DNA from: Chrysogorgia sp. JL179-B06
Lineage: Eukaryota > Cnidaria > Anthozoa > Scleralcyonacea > Chrysogorgiidae
Length of the DNA: 64,000 nt
Direction of reading: 5' to 3'
Assembly: GCA_035772405.1 (NCBI GenBank)
Contig: JAYKKM010000196.1
Location: 3,113,501-3,177,500, forward strand
Below the pieces are notes generated by a model. The model did no database searches, was not told where the DNA came from, and saw only the letters and a program-made list of their open reading frames with translations. The translations under genes and the position numbers were made by a program. Shown piece after piece: positions 1 through 12,700 of the stretch (positions are counted from its first letter, which is position 1; every line of letters begins with the position of its first letter).

Positions 1-480
1 AAGTGATGTTACATATACTGGCATCAGGGCGTGTTACATATACAGGTACATAGAGCCAGGGCAACTGCCCTGGGGCCCGGCCATAATCTAGGGGCCCGTG
101 AATACGGTGCCAAGCAAATCCGGGGCCCATGCAGAATTTGCCATAAACTACCTCCAACATCTGAGGCATTTAGGGGCCCGCGACCCTACATGCCCCCGGG
201 CCCGTCCTGTCTCTCGGCGGCCCTGCATACAGTATGTATACTCAAGAAAAGAGCCCGTATATGTAACCTCATGTTACCATCCTGTTTCGCACCGTGCCTG
301 TATTACATGTAACATGCCTGTATATTGAACGTCACGTTACCACCCGCTCTCTAAATATCTCTAAAATTGTCGGACCTTCATGTATCCACTTCCAAAATAA
401 TATCAATAATTTATTGGTTACAACGTGCGGAACGGCTGCTCCTAATATACTGTAGTCGCGTCCTGCAATCTGCATTATGT
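1..480. other. No gene recognised (left edge)
   Basis: No coding region is supported here. Several short imperfect repeats of a motif like gttacatatacaggtac and 'ggggcccg' occur at 10-330. The minus-strand exon at 508-777 should continue into or past this stretch, but I see no convincing downstream exon in it. Confidence 0.4.
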
Positions 481-507
481 AAATCACCCCCACCGATTCT
501 CATTTAC

Positions 508-777
508 CTTCGTGGAAGCATGAACTGATGGCACTAACAAAGACAAGAGAGTACTGCTTGACTTTCCTATATCAAAATATTTCGATGCATGAAGTCCCCC
601 AAGAACAGATCCCAAACCAACCGTAGCTCCAAACAACAAAGGAAATGTTTTAGAATATCCCGTAGTGAAGCGCCTGGCTTTAGACGTTACATAACGCCGA
701 CCTGTAGCGGATTTTACAAGATTATTAGAAAGAAACCGACAGGAAAGAACAGCTCTGGAAGTTAATCTTGACGCCAT
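508..777 (-). CDS. First coding exon of a probable mitochondrial protein (partial)
   Basis: The 90-codon reading frame starts at ATG 777-775 and ends at a strong splice donor (AAG|GTAAAT, GT at 507-506), phase 0. The encoded peptide is rich in Arg, Ser and Thr and almost free of acidic residues for its first ~45 residues. A hydrophobic glycine-rich stretch of about 18 residues follows (FPLLFGATVGLGSVLGG). This resembles a bipartite presequence that directs a protein to the inner membrane or intermembrane space. The frame stays open upstream to 1023, but that part is GC-rich and biased like a CpG-rich 5' UTR, so I prefer the start at 777. The remaining exons lie to the left of the window. I do not recognise the protein family from this exon alone. 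Confidence 0.55.
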
Positions 778-1050
778 GTTGTTGTTGCGCGGGCGGCGCA
801 GTCTAGCAATAGAGAGCCAGCAATGGTTGATGGGAAGGCGATAAAGGAAAATTTCCTCGCGCGCCGAGGCAGTCCTAGTGGGCAATACTATAGGTGGGCT
901 ATTATTGGGCTCGCAAGGTGTTTTGGGGACGCGTGGAGAGAATCGGGACGCGGAACCGCGCGCCCTCCCAGCCCGCCAGCCCGTACTGCCCAAACTATTT
1001 GCCCGAACTCTAAAAAAGCGCAAGAAGCCTCTGCGGAGGAGAGTGAAGTA

Positions 1051-1216
1051 ATATCATGAAATGAGGCGTATTAGCTATTAAACCGCGCCCACTCGATTCG
1101 GGTCATTTAGTAAAATTCCCTCGGGCCTTCGGCCCTCGGGAATTTTACTAAATGACCCTCATTAATAATTAATTAATTAATTAATTAAATAGCTAATACG
1201 CCTCATTTCATGATAT
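1051..1216. mobile_element. Small palindromic MITE
   Basis: Terminal inverted repeats of about 30 bp (1051-1081 and 1187-1216, sharing atgaaatgaggcgtattagc) enclose a 59-bp near-perfect palindrome at 1100-1158. An (attaa)n tract sits beside the right terminus. There is no coding capacity. Confidence 0.75.
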
Positions 1217-1438
1217 TATAATATTATTATCGGGTGGGGTCTGCACGCAGGCTAAGGCAGTCCGGCCTGTTGGTACGAATTCCTTAGATTCTGGGCAAAA
1301 ATTCCTTAGATTGAGTAAAATTTCCTTAAAATTGTTCTTTGGCTGGCCTCTTTGTGGGTAAATAATGCTTAGGCATTTTCAGTAATTAGTTTTGCTGGGA
1401 TCCTGCATCATTCGGGACAAGGGCGTAGGAAGCCGAGG

Positions 1439-1683
1439 CAGTTTTCCCTTTCGTAAACGGTCTTTGCCATCTCGAACGGTCTTTGCCATCCTAAACAATG
1501 ACCCCGATACCCCTGAATCCTAACCCCCCGGAATTTTACTAATATATACGGAAAAACTGTGTAAAGCTGTCGCATTGTTGCGAAAAATTCCGGAGGGTTA
1601 GGATTCAGGGTTGGTTGGGGTCATTGTTTAGGATGGCAAAGACCGTTCGAGATGGCAAAGACCGTTTACGAAAGGGAAAACTG
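1439..1683. mobile_element. Foldback element with ~67-bp arms
   Basis: The left arm (1439-1505) and right arm (1617-1683) are near-perfect reverse complements. Each carries two copies of an 'acggtctttgccat' type motif. The inner parts (ctgaatcctaacc / ggttaggattcag) are also complementary. The element is flanked by a 10-bp direct repeat, gaagccgagg, at 1429-1438 and 1685-1694. That could be a target-site duplication of the length made by Mutator-like elements, with one extra base at the right edge. Confidence 0.75.
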
Positions 1684-2036
1684 CGAAGCCGAGGGCCGCG
1701 GCCCCCCAATATTATAAAAGGGGGGGGGCCCAAAAATAATTGAATTTGAAAGAAAAATTGCAGCAAAAAAATTGAATTCGAAAGTAGAAGTATTTGAAAT
1801 CGTATATTAATCGAATAGTATGAATGTATGATATTTCAGACAAGTTGGAAACAACATCTTTTCTGTTAAACTAAAGTACTAATATTTCTCCAGTTTACGC
1901 AGCTCTACTCTAGTAGGCTTTCTTTTTTAACTAAGCAGAAGGGCGGAAATCGCGGAATGATTCAGGCTAAAAGGTAGCCCGGTTGAAAAAAAACGTCCAT
2001 GTTGGCTCGCTGACCATTGTATTAATATGTGGTTCC

Positions 2037-2179
2037 CAGGGGCGGCGTGGCTCAAAAATAGGGCCCAGGAAAACTATTCGCCCATTGCTCACAGCAGGAG
2101 AGCAGGGTGTGTCATTGTTTAGGGCCTTCTCCCAAGAATTTCGAAAATCACCAGATTTTCGGGGGCCACGCCGCCCCTG
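2037..2179. mobile_element. hAT-type MITE
   Basis: The 14-bp terminal inverted repeats are CAGGGGCGGCGTGG at the left and its complement at the right. The CAGGGGCGG start is typical of hAT elements. The flanking 8-mers, gtggttcc (2029-2036) and gtgattcc (2180-2187), match at 7 of 8 positions, as expected for a hAT target-site duplication. Confidence 0.8.
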
Positions 2180-2239
2180 GTGATTCCTAAGTATGTCCAC
2201 AGTCCAAAATATGAAATTTTATAAACTTCTGAGCTGAAA

Positions 2240-2460
2240 AATCACCGCTCAGAATGCAGGAAATGCCATTTGCGGGAATCTAGATTTCAAAAATTTTCGG
2301 GGAGCACACCCTCGGACCCTCCTAGAAAGCCTCGCGCCTACGGCGCTCGTATTATTAGTTATCATGACCACCCATTTGGGAATAACTTCGCCACTGATAG
2401 GTACAACGAAAATTTCGCTTTGGCCGGCCCCCCCAAGTTTACAAAGCTTCCTACGCCCTG
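2240..2460. repeat. Dispersed repeat with 'cagaatgcaggaaatg' start
   Basis: This ~220-bp unit begins with cagaatgcaggaaatgcc, runs through 'ttcaaaaattttcgggg' and ends near 'cctacgccctg'. Related copies or fragments are seen near 7915-8075, 20520-20610 and 42600-42625. It has no coding capacity. Confidence 0.65.
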
Positions 2461-3164
2461 ATTCGGGAAACTAAATTATTATATTAACCAAATTATTAAA
2501 TTAAATATTTGTGTTGCTGCTCGGACAAGTCGTGACGACCGCGTGGGGGACTAATACAGATACATCCCGCCATCTTTGTTCCCTTGGGCCAAATGTGAAA
2601 ACTGAAAAGGCGCCAAAAATGTTTAATTTCCTTTTTTAATTTTCACGTGTCACTAACAGTGAGGCAGATGAACTAATTGCAAAATAATTTTCAACCGGTA
2701 ATATGTATTTGTAATGATTAGTTAAACTTTTCAAGTGTTGATCGACTCTGATGATCAGCCAGAATGAAACTGCATGTATACTACTTTTCTGTTGTGCTTT
2801 CAGTTTTATTATATTATTCCCAAGAATTTTGTCTTCATTTTATTATCTTGTAGTACAATATATCCTGAGAAATAAATATTTCTGGAAAAATCTAGAAATT
2901 TCCTCAGGAAATGTGACAGCACTTCACGTGAATATGTTGACCCCATGTGTTAGCAGCACGTGACAACAGAAAATCATCAGATTACTAATTACTTCCTATA
3001 TGCTTCCAAACTAAAGCTGAAACCAACAGCTGAACCAAAAACCGTTCAATCGATCGATGTACTCTATTTCTATGTGATATATTTTTATAATTTATCCCGT
3101 CGCGCACGAGAGAAGCGAGGGTGATAATCTCGCCGCGGCAGGGATCAATTTCTCACGAAAAGTT

Positions 3165-3166
<2 letters not shown>
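2461..3166. other. No gene or repeat structure recognised
   Basis: This is AT-rich intergenic sequence. A 70-codon frame at 2751-2963 has no motif, splice context or bias that supports it. I see no feature to name here. Confidence 0.4.

Positions 3167-3209
<43 letters not shown>
3167..3209. repeat. (TA)n microsatellite
   Basis: Uninterrupted TA dinucleotide run of about 43 bp. Confidence 0.95.
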
Positions 3210-3213
<4 letters not shown>

Positions 3214-3356
3214 AAGCCAGCCTTCACCAAAAGGTAGTTCCAAATAATTTACAAATATCAGCAAGGAACACTTCTTTTAAAAAACTTTATTATTGACGTT
3301 TCGGGCACATCATTCGATAATTTGTCTACGCTGTTGCGAAAGTGCTCGATGCGTTG

Positions 3357-3380
3357 TATATATATATATATATATATATA
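3357..3380. repeat. (TA)n microsatellite beside SINE
   Basis: A TA run of about 24 bp directly abuts the SINE copy that begins at 3382. Confidence 0.9.
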
Positions 3381-3381
3381 G

Positions 3382-3690
3382 AAAGGATTTATGGTGAAGG
3401 AAAATTTCGAGTGTTGGAATACATACATTTCAAGACCAAACCGGGACCAGTTGCGAATTAAAAATGCAACTTCAAGAATTGAACCCGCGACCCTGCGATG
3501 CTAGTGCAGTGCTCTGACCACTGAGCTATACGGAAGCCGTACCGAGAGCGTAATCACGAGTTCTGTATATATGGTGGGTAATGCCGGGATAAGATTCTGG
3601 GTATATTATAGGTAATATTTGGCATTTCACTCGATCAAACTACATGTTGAAAGGAATTATGGTGAAGGAAAATTTCGAGTGTTGGAATAC
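3382..3690 (-). mobile_element. tRNA-derived SINE, copy 1
   Basis: On the minus strand, 3538-3474 reads as a tRNA-like head. It has a box A (TAGCTCAGTGG), an anticodon arm whose loop contains AGC (alanine-like), and a box B (GGTTCAATTC). A non-tRNA body containing ggatttatggtgaaggaaaa follows. The copy is one arm of an inverted repeat with the next SINE copy. Transcription would be by RNA polymerase III. Confidence 0.7.
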
Positions 3691-3719
3691 ATACATTGGA
3701 ATACATACATTTTCAAAAC

Positions 3720-4667
<948 letters not shown>

Positions 4668-5496
4668 CCATAGAATCCCGCTTAAAAGCCCCCCGATTAT
4701 AAGCCCCCGGTTATAAGCCCATCTGTTTGGTAACAGAAAATACCTTCCGGTTATAAGCCCCCCAGGATATATAAGCCTACCTTTCATTAGCACCTTTTAT
4801 AGTAAAAATAACAACGAAAAAAAACAGAGAAACAGCGCAACTAGCGTTGAAACAAAACTTTTACTGATAATTATGTTTCAACAATTCAGCATTCTCATTA
4901 TGGCAAGTTAATTGGATAACTTTGCTGTAGGTGACATTACTAAAATTTCAGAGTTCAGTACTTCAGTTGGCGTTATGATGTCTCCTTACGACGCATTTTG
5001 TGCTTGTCGTATTCTTTTCACATCGACTTTGTGCTTGTTGTCCCCAAATATAAAGTAAACACATGGTAATTCAATGCCGACGATTTAGAGTTTCATTTTG
5101 ATGATGATGACGATGACTAAGACGACGAAGATCATTTCGAGGCAGCTACATAACTTGTGTTGCAGATTTTGTTATAGATAGTACGCGACGTTACTATTTG
5201 TTACTTTTATAGAAATTTGAAGCGGTATAACTTGAACTTTTAAGTTGCGCCGGGTTTTTAATAACGTTTCATATGGAATGGATTGTTTTTGGAATGGTTC
5301 CCTGGCCCAATCAGAAATCTTCTTTATTTGTTATTGTTTTTGCACTTGCGATATTAAGCAAAACGTCGAGCAATAAAGTGCCAACATAGTTTGTCTGTTG
5401 CGTTTTGAAACATTTTTTCTATCCCGCTTATTAGCCCTCCCGGTTATAAGCCCACTCAAAACCCCTTACGAAGTTGTATAAGCCAAGATTCTACGG
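4668..5496. mobile_element. Pogo/Tigger-like non-autonomous element
   Basis: The terminal inverted repeats are CCATAGAATCCCGCTTA at the left and the complement of CCGTAGAATCTTGGCTTATA at the right. A TA dinucleotide lies on both sides (4666-4667 and 5497-5498), the duplication used by Tc1/mariner/pogo elements. Subterminal copies of 'ggttataagcccc' recur near both ends. A short acidic-coding stretch near 5098-5150 (Asp-rich, then Phe-Glu-Ala) may be a remnant of a transposase tail, but no transposase frame survives. Confidence 0.65.
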
Positions 5497-6439
5497 TATA
5501 CCTAATACCAATTGTGCTTTATGATGCCATTACCTGCAAATAATGTGATTTGTAGTCCATACGTGCAACATAAGTATAAGTTATAGTTACCGAAACCGAG
5601 GTATACGTTGGTTTTGTGCAGTTGATTGTCTTATAATCTAGTCCCATAAGTCATAATTGTGAATAATGACATTCCTATTGCAAGTGGTTTTAAATGCATA
5701 ATTTCATTGGTTGTATTGGGGGTCCAGCACTAATTGATTTTAAGAATAGCGGTACATCAAAGAAAAATGAGGTAATGATGAACTAAACTATGTTTAATGA
5801 CCGAATTGAGAAATCGATTAAATTGGCTTGAGATGTTTGTTTACGAACTACAGTCACTCCTGAGAATGCGTATATAAAACGAGGCTTTCCAGATACATGT
5901 ATCCGACGTTCGAGGTAGTTTTAGCCTTATATACAATACCCAGATCACTCAAAGAAGCCTCTGCGGGGAGAGATACAATACGATTAAAAGAGGTTTTCAT
6001 ACAATCGAATTCCATAGCAGAGGGATTAAAAAAAACCGACAGTAAATATATGTAGTATATGTTGTTGGGTGCCTGCGAGGTTTCGGAAAAAGCCCGAGGC
6101 CGTAGATCGTTTGCGAGACCTAGCTGGGGTTATAAGGAATTTTCGACCGACGGACCGACCAAAAACGGTAAATAGCATATTTAATTTTCACAGTGTATCA
6201 TTGTAGAGCTTGACCTCCTGAATGGTTTCGGTTCCGTTCTTGCAAATGCAGGCATGCTGATGGATTGATTAACTATGGAATCATAAAATTAAACGCATAT
6301 TCCATAAACCATAGAAACATGTCTCATGACTTAAACCACTAGTTAATTGACTGTTTTGACTTGCAAATTACATAGAAACGAACGAACTCAAAATCACTCA
6401 AACAATGTTTCAAAACAGCCATCGATCACCAACGCTGGT
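5497..6439. other. Upstream region of the DED-NHL gene
   Basis: No gene is supported. 'aagaagcctctgcgg' at 5954 also occurs at 1022, so repeat-derived DNA is present. The promoter and 5' UTR of the gene starting at 6440 should lie here, but I see no decisive TATA box or initiator. Confidence 0.35.
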
Positions 6440-6758
6440 ATGTCCAAGTTAAACCACCACCAGGGCAATTCTCGCGAAGCTCTCGTTCATTTACTTTCCA
6501 TTATTGGAAACGAGATCACTCGAGAAACGTTGAAAAAACTGAAATTCCTTCTTCGTGGACACGTTGATAAGGATGTGTTGGATTATGTCGAGACAGGACC
6601 GCAACTATTACAGATTCTCCACAAAAGAGGATTAGTCACAGATGGACGGCTAGCTTTTTTAAGAAAGCTTCTTTCAGAGACACGTTGTTTTCGTTTAGTG
6701 ACTTATCTTGATGGTTATAAAGATAAAACTAAGAGAACAAGAGTGTACATGACGTTAG
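6440..6758 (+). CDS. DED-NHL gene, exon 1 (death effector domain)
   Basis: Encodes residues 1-106 and ends at donor TTAG|GTGAGT, phase 1. The whole death effector domain lies in this exon. Confidence 0.75.
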
Positions 6759-9700
6759 GTGAGTAACTCAACTATATTCAGTAATCGGCAGGGCGACCAA
6801 AGATTTTTAATTTGGCTCCGTTGGAAAATGAATAAAGATGCTGCAAAGTTCTTAATAGAACTGGATATAATATAAAATACGGAAAAATGAGAGAAGTTCA
6901 CTGTCAGTCAAGAATATCATGTAAGAATACCTGCCTTATTCGTATTTCGAACAGTGCAGTGTACGTCCTCAGGGGCCGGTTGTATAAAACTCTTATAATT
7001 ACGATTTAACTACCCATCGGGCACATGTACAACCATCATCTGATCTCAGAGGACATACCATACCGGAAACGTTCTCAAAATAATACGCGTATAGATGTTT
7101 AGATGTATAGACCGCTGATGCAAACTCGAATATCATAATTTCGAGACATCGTCATTTATACTGAACTCGTGGCTCAGTCCCCCCCCCCCCCCATCCCAAT
7201 GGTCACTCTCCAGGGGGAAATTTGAGGGGGGGTAGATGTTCTGAGCGTCAAATCCAATTATAAAATTGCAAAAACATATCGATGAGTAACTCGCAAGTAT
7301 CTGATTATTCGCGTGCTGTCAAAAAATTCAAAATGTGTTGGTCACTAACATTGATACTTGTTACTTTTAGACGCTGACCATTGGTCAGCGGCTAAAAGTA
7401 ACAAGTATCAATGTTCTGATACGTATATGCCATGTAACTGACTCATGTATTATGCAATTATGTAAAATGGGGAAGCTCCTGCTCCTTCAACACTGACTTG
7501 AAAGTCTTATGAGCAAAAGGCTTGAAAGTCTTATGTTGATGTCCGTAGCTTGATCCAAAAAAATAGTTGTGGATATGGCTCCAAGAAAAATGGATTTAGT
7601 TTAGATTTAATTATCAAATGCGTGATCATTACAGCATTATTGAACATATCCATTACTATGAAGAGGGGATATCTTGTATCTTTCAATCCTTGTCTGCATG
7701 TTTGTCAAGTCCATCTTGCTCTCTATGACAAAATTTCCTTAATATGGAAAAATTAACTGATTAAAATATTCGTACTTATTAAAAGGGTCTATGATTCTAT
7801 GAAATGTTTCGATTTAGAGTTGTTTATCAATCAATCTCAAGATATCTTCACGTGTATTATGTAATAATTACTGATTTTTTTTGCTATTTATGGCCTTCAG
7901 ATTACTTTTAAAAATTCGCCTCAGAATGCAGGAAATGGTGTTTCAGAGACCCTAGAAATCCAAAATTTTCCGACTCCCCTAGAAAACTAGCACCTTTAGC
8001 GTTTTGAGAAGACCACGTAGACATTTTTGCCCCCCCCCCCCCTCAAAGCAAAGACCCTATAGCTACGCCTTGCAGAAGCCGGTTGGGACTCGAAAGTATA
8101 TGATTCGACACTCGTAATTTACCATAACTTTTCCTTCCTCTGAAGTGTAAATACGAAAAATTATACCTTTGATATATATACCCTATGAGCTGATAGCCTG
8201 CTACTATAAGAACCAATCAGATTGCAGAATAGCTGTGATAGCTTTGTACGAAATAGTCAGATTGCAAAATGGTTTATATATCGTGGATGTCTATTAAAGC
8301 CAAACTATCTGATACATGGTTCTATTTTCTTCGGTCTGGTTATAGAGGAAAGTTTCACTGAAATGTCTGGTAGTCAGAGTTGTAACGGACGAAGACTGCA
8401 AGGACTAGTTGAACGAATTGAGAATGAAATGGAACTTTACAAAGATAATAAAGAAAAGATGGAAGAGGACATAAAAGAAATAGCACGCGAGATTGAAGAA
8501 AATAAACAAAAGATTATCACCGACGAAGAATGCGTTTTGAAATCAAAATCCATCGAGACGAAAGAACAGATAAACCTTCAATCGGTTGAAAATAGGTTGG
8601 AAGACATAAAATATTTTATCGCGAAGCTTTACAAAGAAGAAGAAATCTTAAGGGAGAAACTGAGAAGCACGAAACAAAAGAAACCTATTCAAGATGAATT
8701 GATAGCAAAACATGCCGAGATAAAAGGCCAACAACTCATGGAGGTAGAACTATTGAGAAAATACGAAAATATCTCAGAAAACATACGTCGTTCATATGGA
8801 GATCTGCGACATCAAACAACGGAAATGATGGAAGTTGAAAGGAAAATGCAAGAAGATACTGCTCGGTTAAGAAACCTGGAAAAAGAAATGACTAAGCACA
8901 TATTAGCGTCTAAGCAACTGAAAGAAACGTTAATGACTTTAAAACAACAATTTAAGTCAGTTACAACTTCGTCTAGCCCTGAATTTGTCAACATGTCCGA
9001 AAGAGATCTAGAGCAATATTTAGCATGTACTCCAGACGTTTTGGCCCAAACAGTTGATCCAGCGTTTAAGGTAAACGATTGTTGTTTCATAAGGTTACAT
9101 ATTTACTCAGGCAGTTCATCTTCTTTATCAAGCCAACTTCACACTACATCATATCACCCATTCTCCATACACGTCGCCCCATGTCTGGACTGTACGCAGT
9201 CCCTCCCTGAAAAAACGAGAGAGAGAAAGGAGGGACTGTGGACATGTCTATTTTAGTTACGTTTACGGGCGGAGTGAAGATAAGACGGCCTCCTGGCCAC
9301 ATTTATTTCGAAGCCTGTGCAGGGAGAACACAAAGAACATATTTTCTTTTAGCGTTAACTATGCTTTTAGCAATGAAACTAAGGATCGCAAATCTTTGTT
9401 TAAGATAAGCGAAGATAAATCGTTACCATGTAAACTGCAAAGATCCATCTTGAATTCTCGATAATTATAAATTGTAAGATAATTATCGGCCATCAACCAT
9501 TTCAACTAATGGGAATTTTACATTTCTCAGGACACGGCAGTGGCGTAACAGCCTGGGGCCCCACGAAAGCGCGACTATAACTTCTATATTATCACTATAC
9601 AGTACAATATTAAACAATCGTGAATACCTATAGACAGCTATATATAACGTGGTCCCATGAACAATATGACGGCCACGATCTTTTCTGAACAGTAGTTGCT

Positions 9701-12700
9701 CGATATTTAGAGTGGATATCACTTATCATAGCACATTGCTAATTTACATCACATAAGTTCATATTTCATATTGATTGATATAAAAATCGTGCAGCCACAA
9801 ATATTTGCTTTATTACTTCCACTCTTCTTACTTTGGCTTATTCCTATGTTCTTGACAACATTAATAAAATGCTAATGTTACGGTAAATTTCGCCATACTT
9901 TTTCTAGATGGTTGATTATAATGGATTAATCGAACGCACAGAGCCACTCGTTGTTGGATGCAAAGGAAGAAAGAGTGATCCTCCAAACTTCAGATTTCCA
10001 TGCAGTATAGCGGTTGATCTACATGATAATATTTATGTCGCTGACTCAAGAAATCAACGAGTTCAGGTTTTGCACATCGACGGTAGTCCTGCAAGAAATC
10101 CTATAGAAGTTGGGAATTTTCAACCATGTGCCATTGCAGTCAGCAACACTGGGAAAATCTTCATAAGTAATTCTCATCTGGTTCGGGTTTATTCTTCTGT
10201 TGGTAAGAAAATCAATTGCATATTTATTATATACCTACTCCTACTCCTCCTCTTGCTCCTACTACTACTCCTCTAGCTCTACTACTCCTCTCCTACTACT
10301 CCTCTACCTCTACTACTCCTCTCCTACTACTCCTCTTCTGCTACTACTCCTGCCACTACTCATGCTACTACTCTTGGTACTACTACTTCGTCTCCTGGTA
10401 CTCCTCCTGCTACTCCAATCCTGCTACTGCTATTCCTGCTACTCCTTCTGCTGCTCCTGCTCCTGCTCCTGCTTCTGCTGCTCCTACTGCTGCTGCTCCT
10501 CCTACTGTTGCTGCTCCTGCTGCTGCTGCTCCTACTGCTGCTACTCCTGCTGCTACTCCTTCCGCTACTCCTGCTGCTACTCCTGCTGCTTCTCTTGCTG
10601 CTGCTCCTCCTGCTCCTGCTGCTGCTGCTCCTGCTGCTGCTGCTGCTGCTCCTCCTGCTGCTCCTCATGTTGTTGCTGCTGCTACTCCTTTGCTGCTCCT
10701 CCTCCTGCTGCTCCTCCTGCTGCTCCTCCTGCTGCTCCTCCTGTTGCTCCTCCTCCTGCTGCTACTCCTGCTGCTGTTGCTGCTCCTGCTGCCCCTCCTT
10801 CTGTTGCTAAGGGCAGAAGCAAAAAAGGGTTTTTTGACCGAAGGCTGTTTGGCGAAGGTTGTTTGACTGAAGGTTGTTTGACCGAAGGTTGTTTGGCGAA
10901 GGTTGTTTGACGGTGCGGCCTTTTCGGCTGTTGGAAAACACAGGACGTTGGTGTGAGCTGGGATGGGTGGCGACATCGATTCTCCGTGCGTTGTTCTGCT
11001 GTTTTTTCTCCTGTTGGGATATCCGTCCGGCTGTTGCAGCCCTACTGCAGGGTCGCTTCTGGCCGACTCGTGTTCGTTTTGGAGCCTTTTCAACGCTGTG
11101 GAGTTGGTTTCTTGCTCAGGAAATACGATTTTTGAAGTTGGCTTGGCATTGACTTCTAAAGATTTCAACCGAGGAATTCGTTCCATTAACAATGCCGTGG
11201 TTTTTGCGGATAAAGGGCTGTTGTTTTCTTTGCTCATTTGGTATGTTAACATCAATTATCTTGGAGTATTTAATTTGGTCCATATTCACCAATGGCCACC
11301 TATTGTTCCAACTATTGTCAAGTTCAGACGTCATAAGCGCCCGTGTGCGTATTACGCAAATTCCACCGCTACATTCCATCTATTGTTGGTGGGTGACCTC
11401 GTATTCAAATTGAATCCTGGCCCTGTGATCATTGATAACAATAGGATACAGCCTATTGTTTCAAGGCGTTTGGTCAACAACATTGTAAGCGCGTCTTCTC
11501 GTAATAACAACAATTTGGTTAATGTTCATTGTTTGTCGATATGCAAGAATTTTAAAAACAAGCTTTCATTGTCTTTGTGTCTTTTGAATGCCCGTTCGAT
11601 TAAGAACAAGTCTGCTGACTTTGTTGATTATGTATGCGAGTGTAAAGCAGACATTTTTGCTATTACTGAGACTTGGCTTGGTTCAAATGATGACGCTGTG
11701 AGAGCGGAAATATGCCCTACTGGCTACAAACTTATGGATCACCCTCGTGTCGGTCGTATGGGAGGGGGCACTGCTCTCGTATATCGGGACTCGCTTAATG
11801 TTGTCAAGATCAGTGTGGATGAGAGAGAATCATTTGAATATTCTGAATGGAGCGTACAGTTGCCATCCTCGCACAATCTCCGTGTGGTTATTATTTATAG
11901 GCCGCCATACTCTGAAGAGCACAAAGTTTCTACAAATGCCTTTTTTGATGAGTTTTCTGACTATCTTGAATCTATTATTTTGTCGAAAGAACAGTTACTG
12001 ATTACAGGAGACTTCAACATCCATGTTGATGTTGCAACTGACAGTGATTCGATAAAGTTGTTAGATTTATTGGAATCTTTTGGTTTGCAACAGCATGTCT
12101 CTCATCCCACCCACATTCATGGACATACTCTTGATCTGATTATTACTCGCCAGTTGGATCGGATCATTAGAGTTCCGCCATCAGTAGACCGTTATTTCTC
12201 AGATCATGCATCAGTTTTGTGCAGTATTCACTCCGACAAACCATCGCTTACTGTTAAGACCGTTTCATACAGGAAATGGAAATCAGTGAATGTGGAATCA
12301 CTCAACAACGATTTGGCTGCTTCGGATTTATGCCAGAATCCCCCCGAGGACTTGGATCAGTTAGTTGACTGTTATAACAATACCCTGAAGGCTACGCTGG
12401 AGAAACTGGCACCTCTCACTACGAAGACTATTGTCGAAAGACCGCGGGTTCCCTGGTTTAATGATGAAATTCGGGAAGCAAAGCGCCAACGGAGGAAAGC
12501 TGAGAGGAAATGGAGAGCTTCCAAGCTTGAATTAGACCTTGTAACCTTTAGAGCTAAACGGAATGCAGTTACTTGGCTTATGAACAATGCTCGCAAGGAA
12601 TTTTATACCAACTTTATAAACGAGAATAGCGGTGATCAGAAGAAGCTCTTCAATGCTAGCAAGCGGTTGTTCAATCGTACTCGTGATGATGGTCTCCCTC

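Noticed and set aside
823..1059. 78-codon plus-strand frame
   Set aside because: Antisense to the GC-rich 5' region of the mitochondrial-protein exon; no motif.
9483..9722. 79-codon minus-strand frame with hAT-like 'cagtggcgtaac' nearby
   Set aside because: No matching opposite end was found, so neither a gene nor a complete MITE can be supported.
10200..10910. Frames of 200+ codons rich in Leu, Ser, Ala or Cys
   Set aside because: They are translations of the CTG/CTC trinucleotide microsatellite and appear in several frames on both strands.
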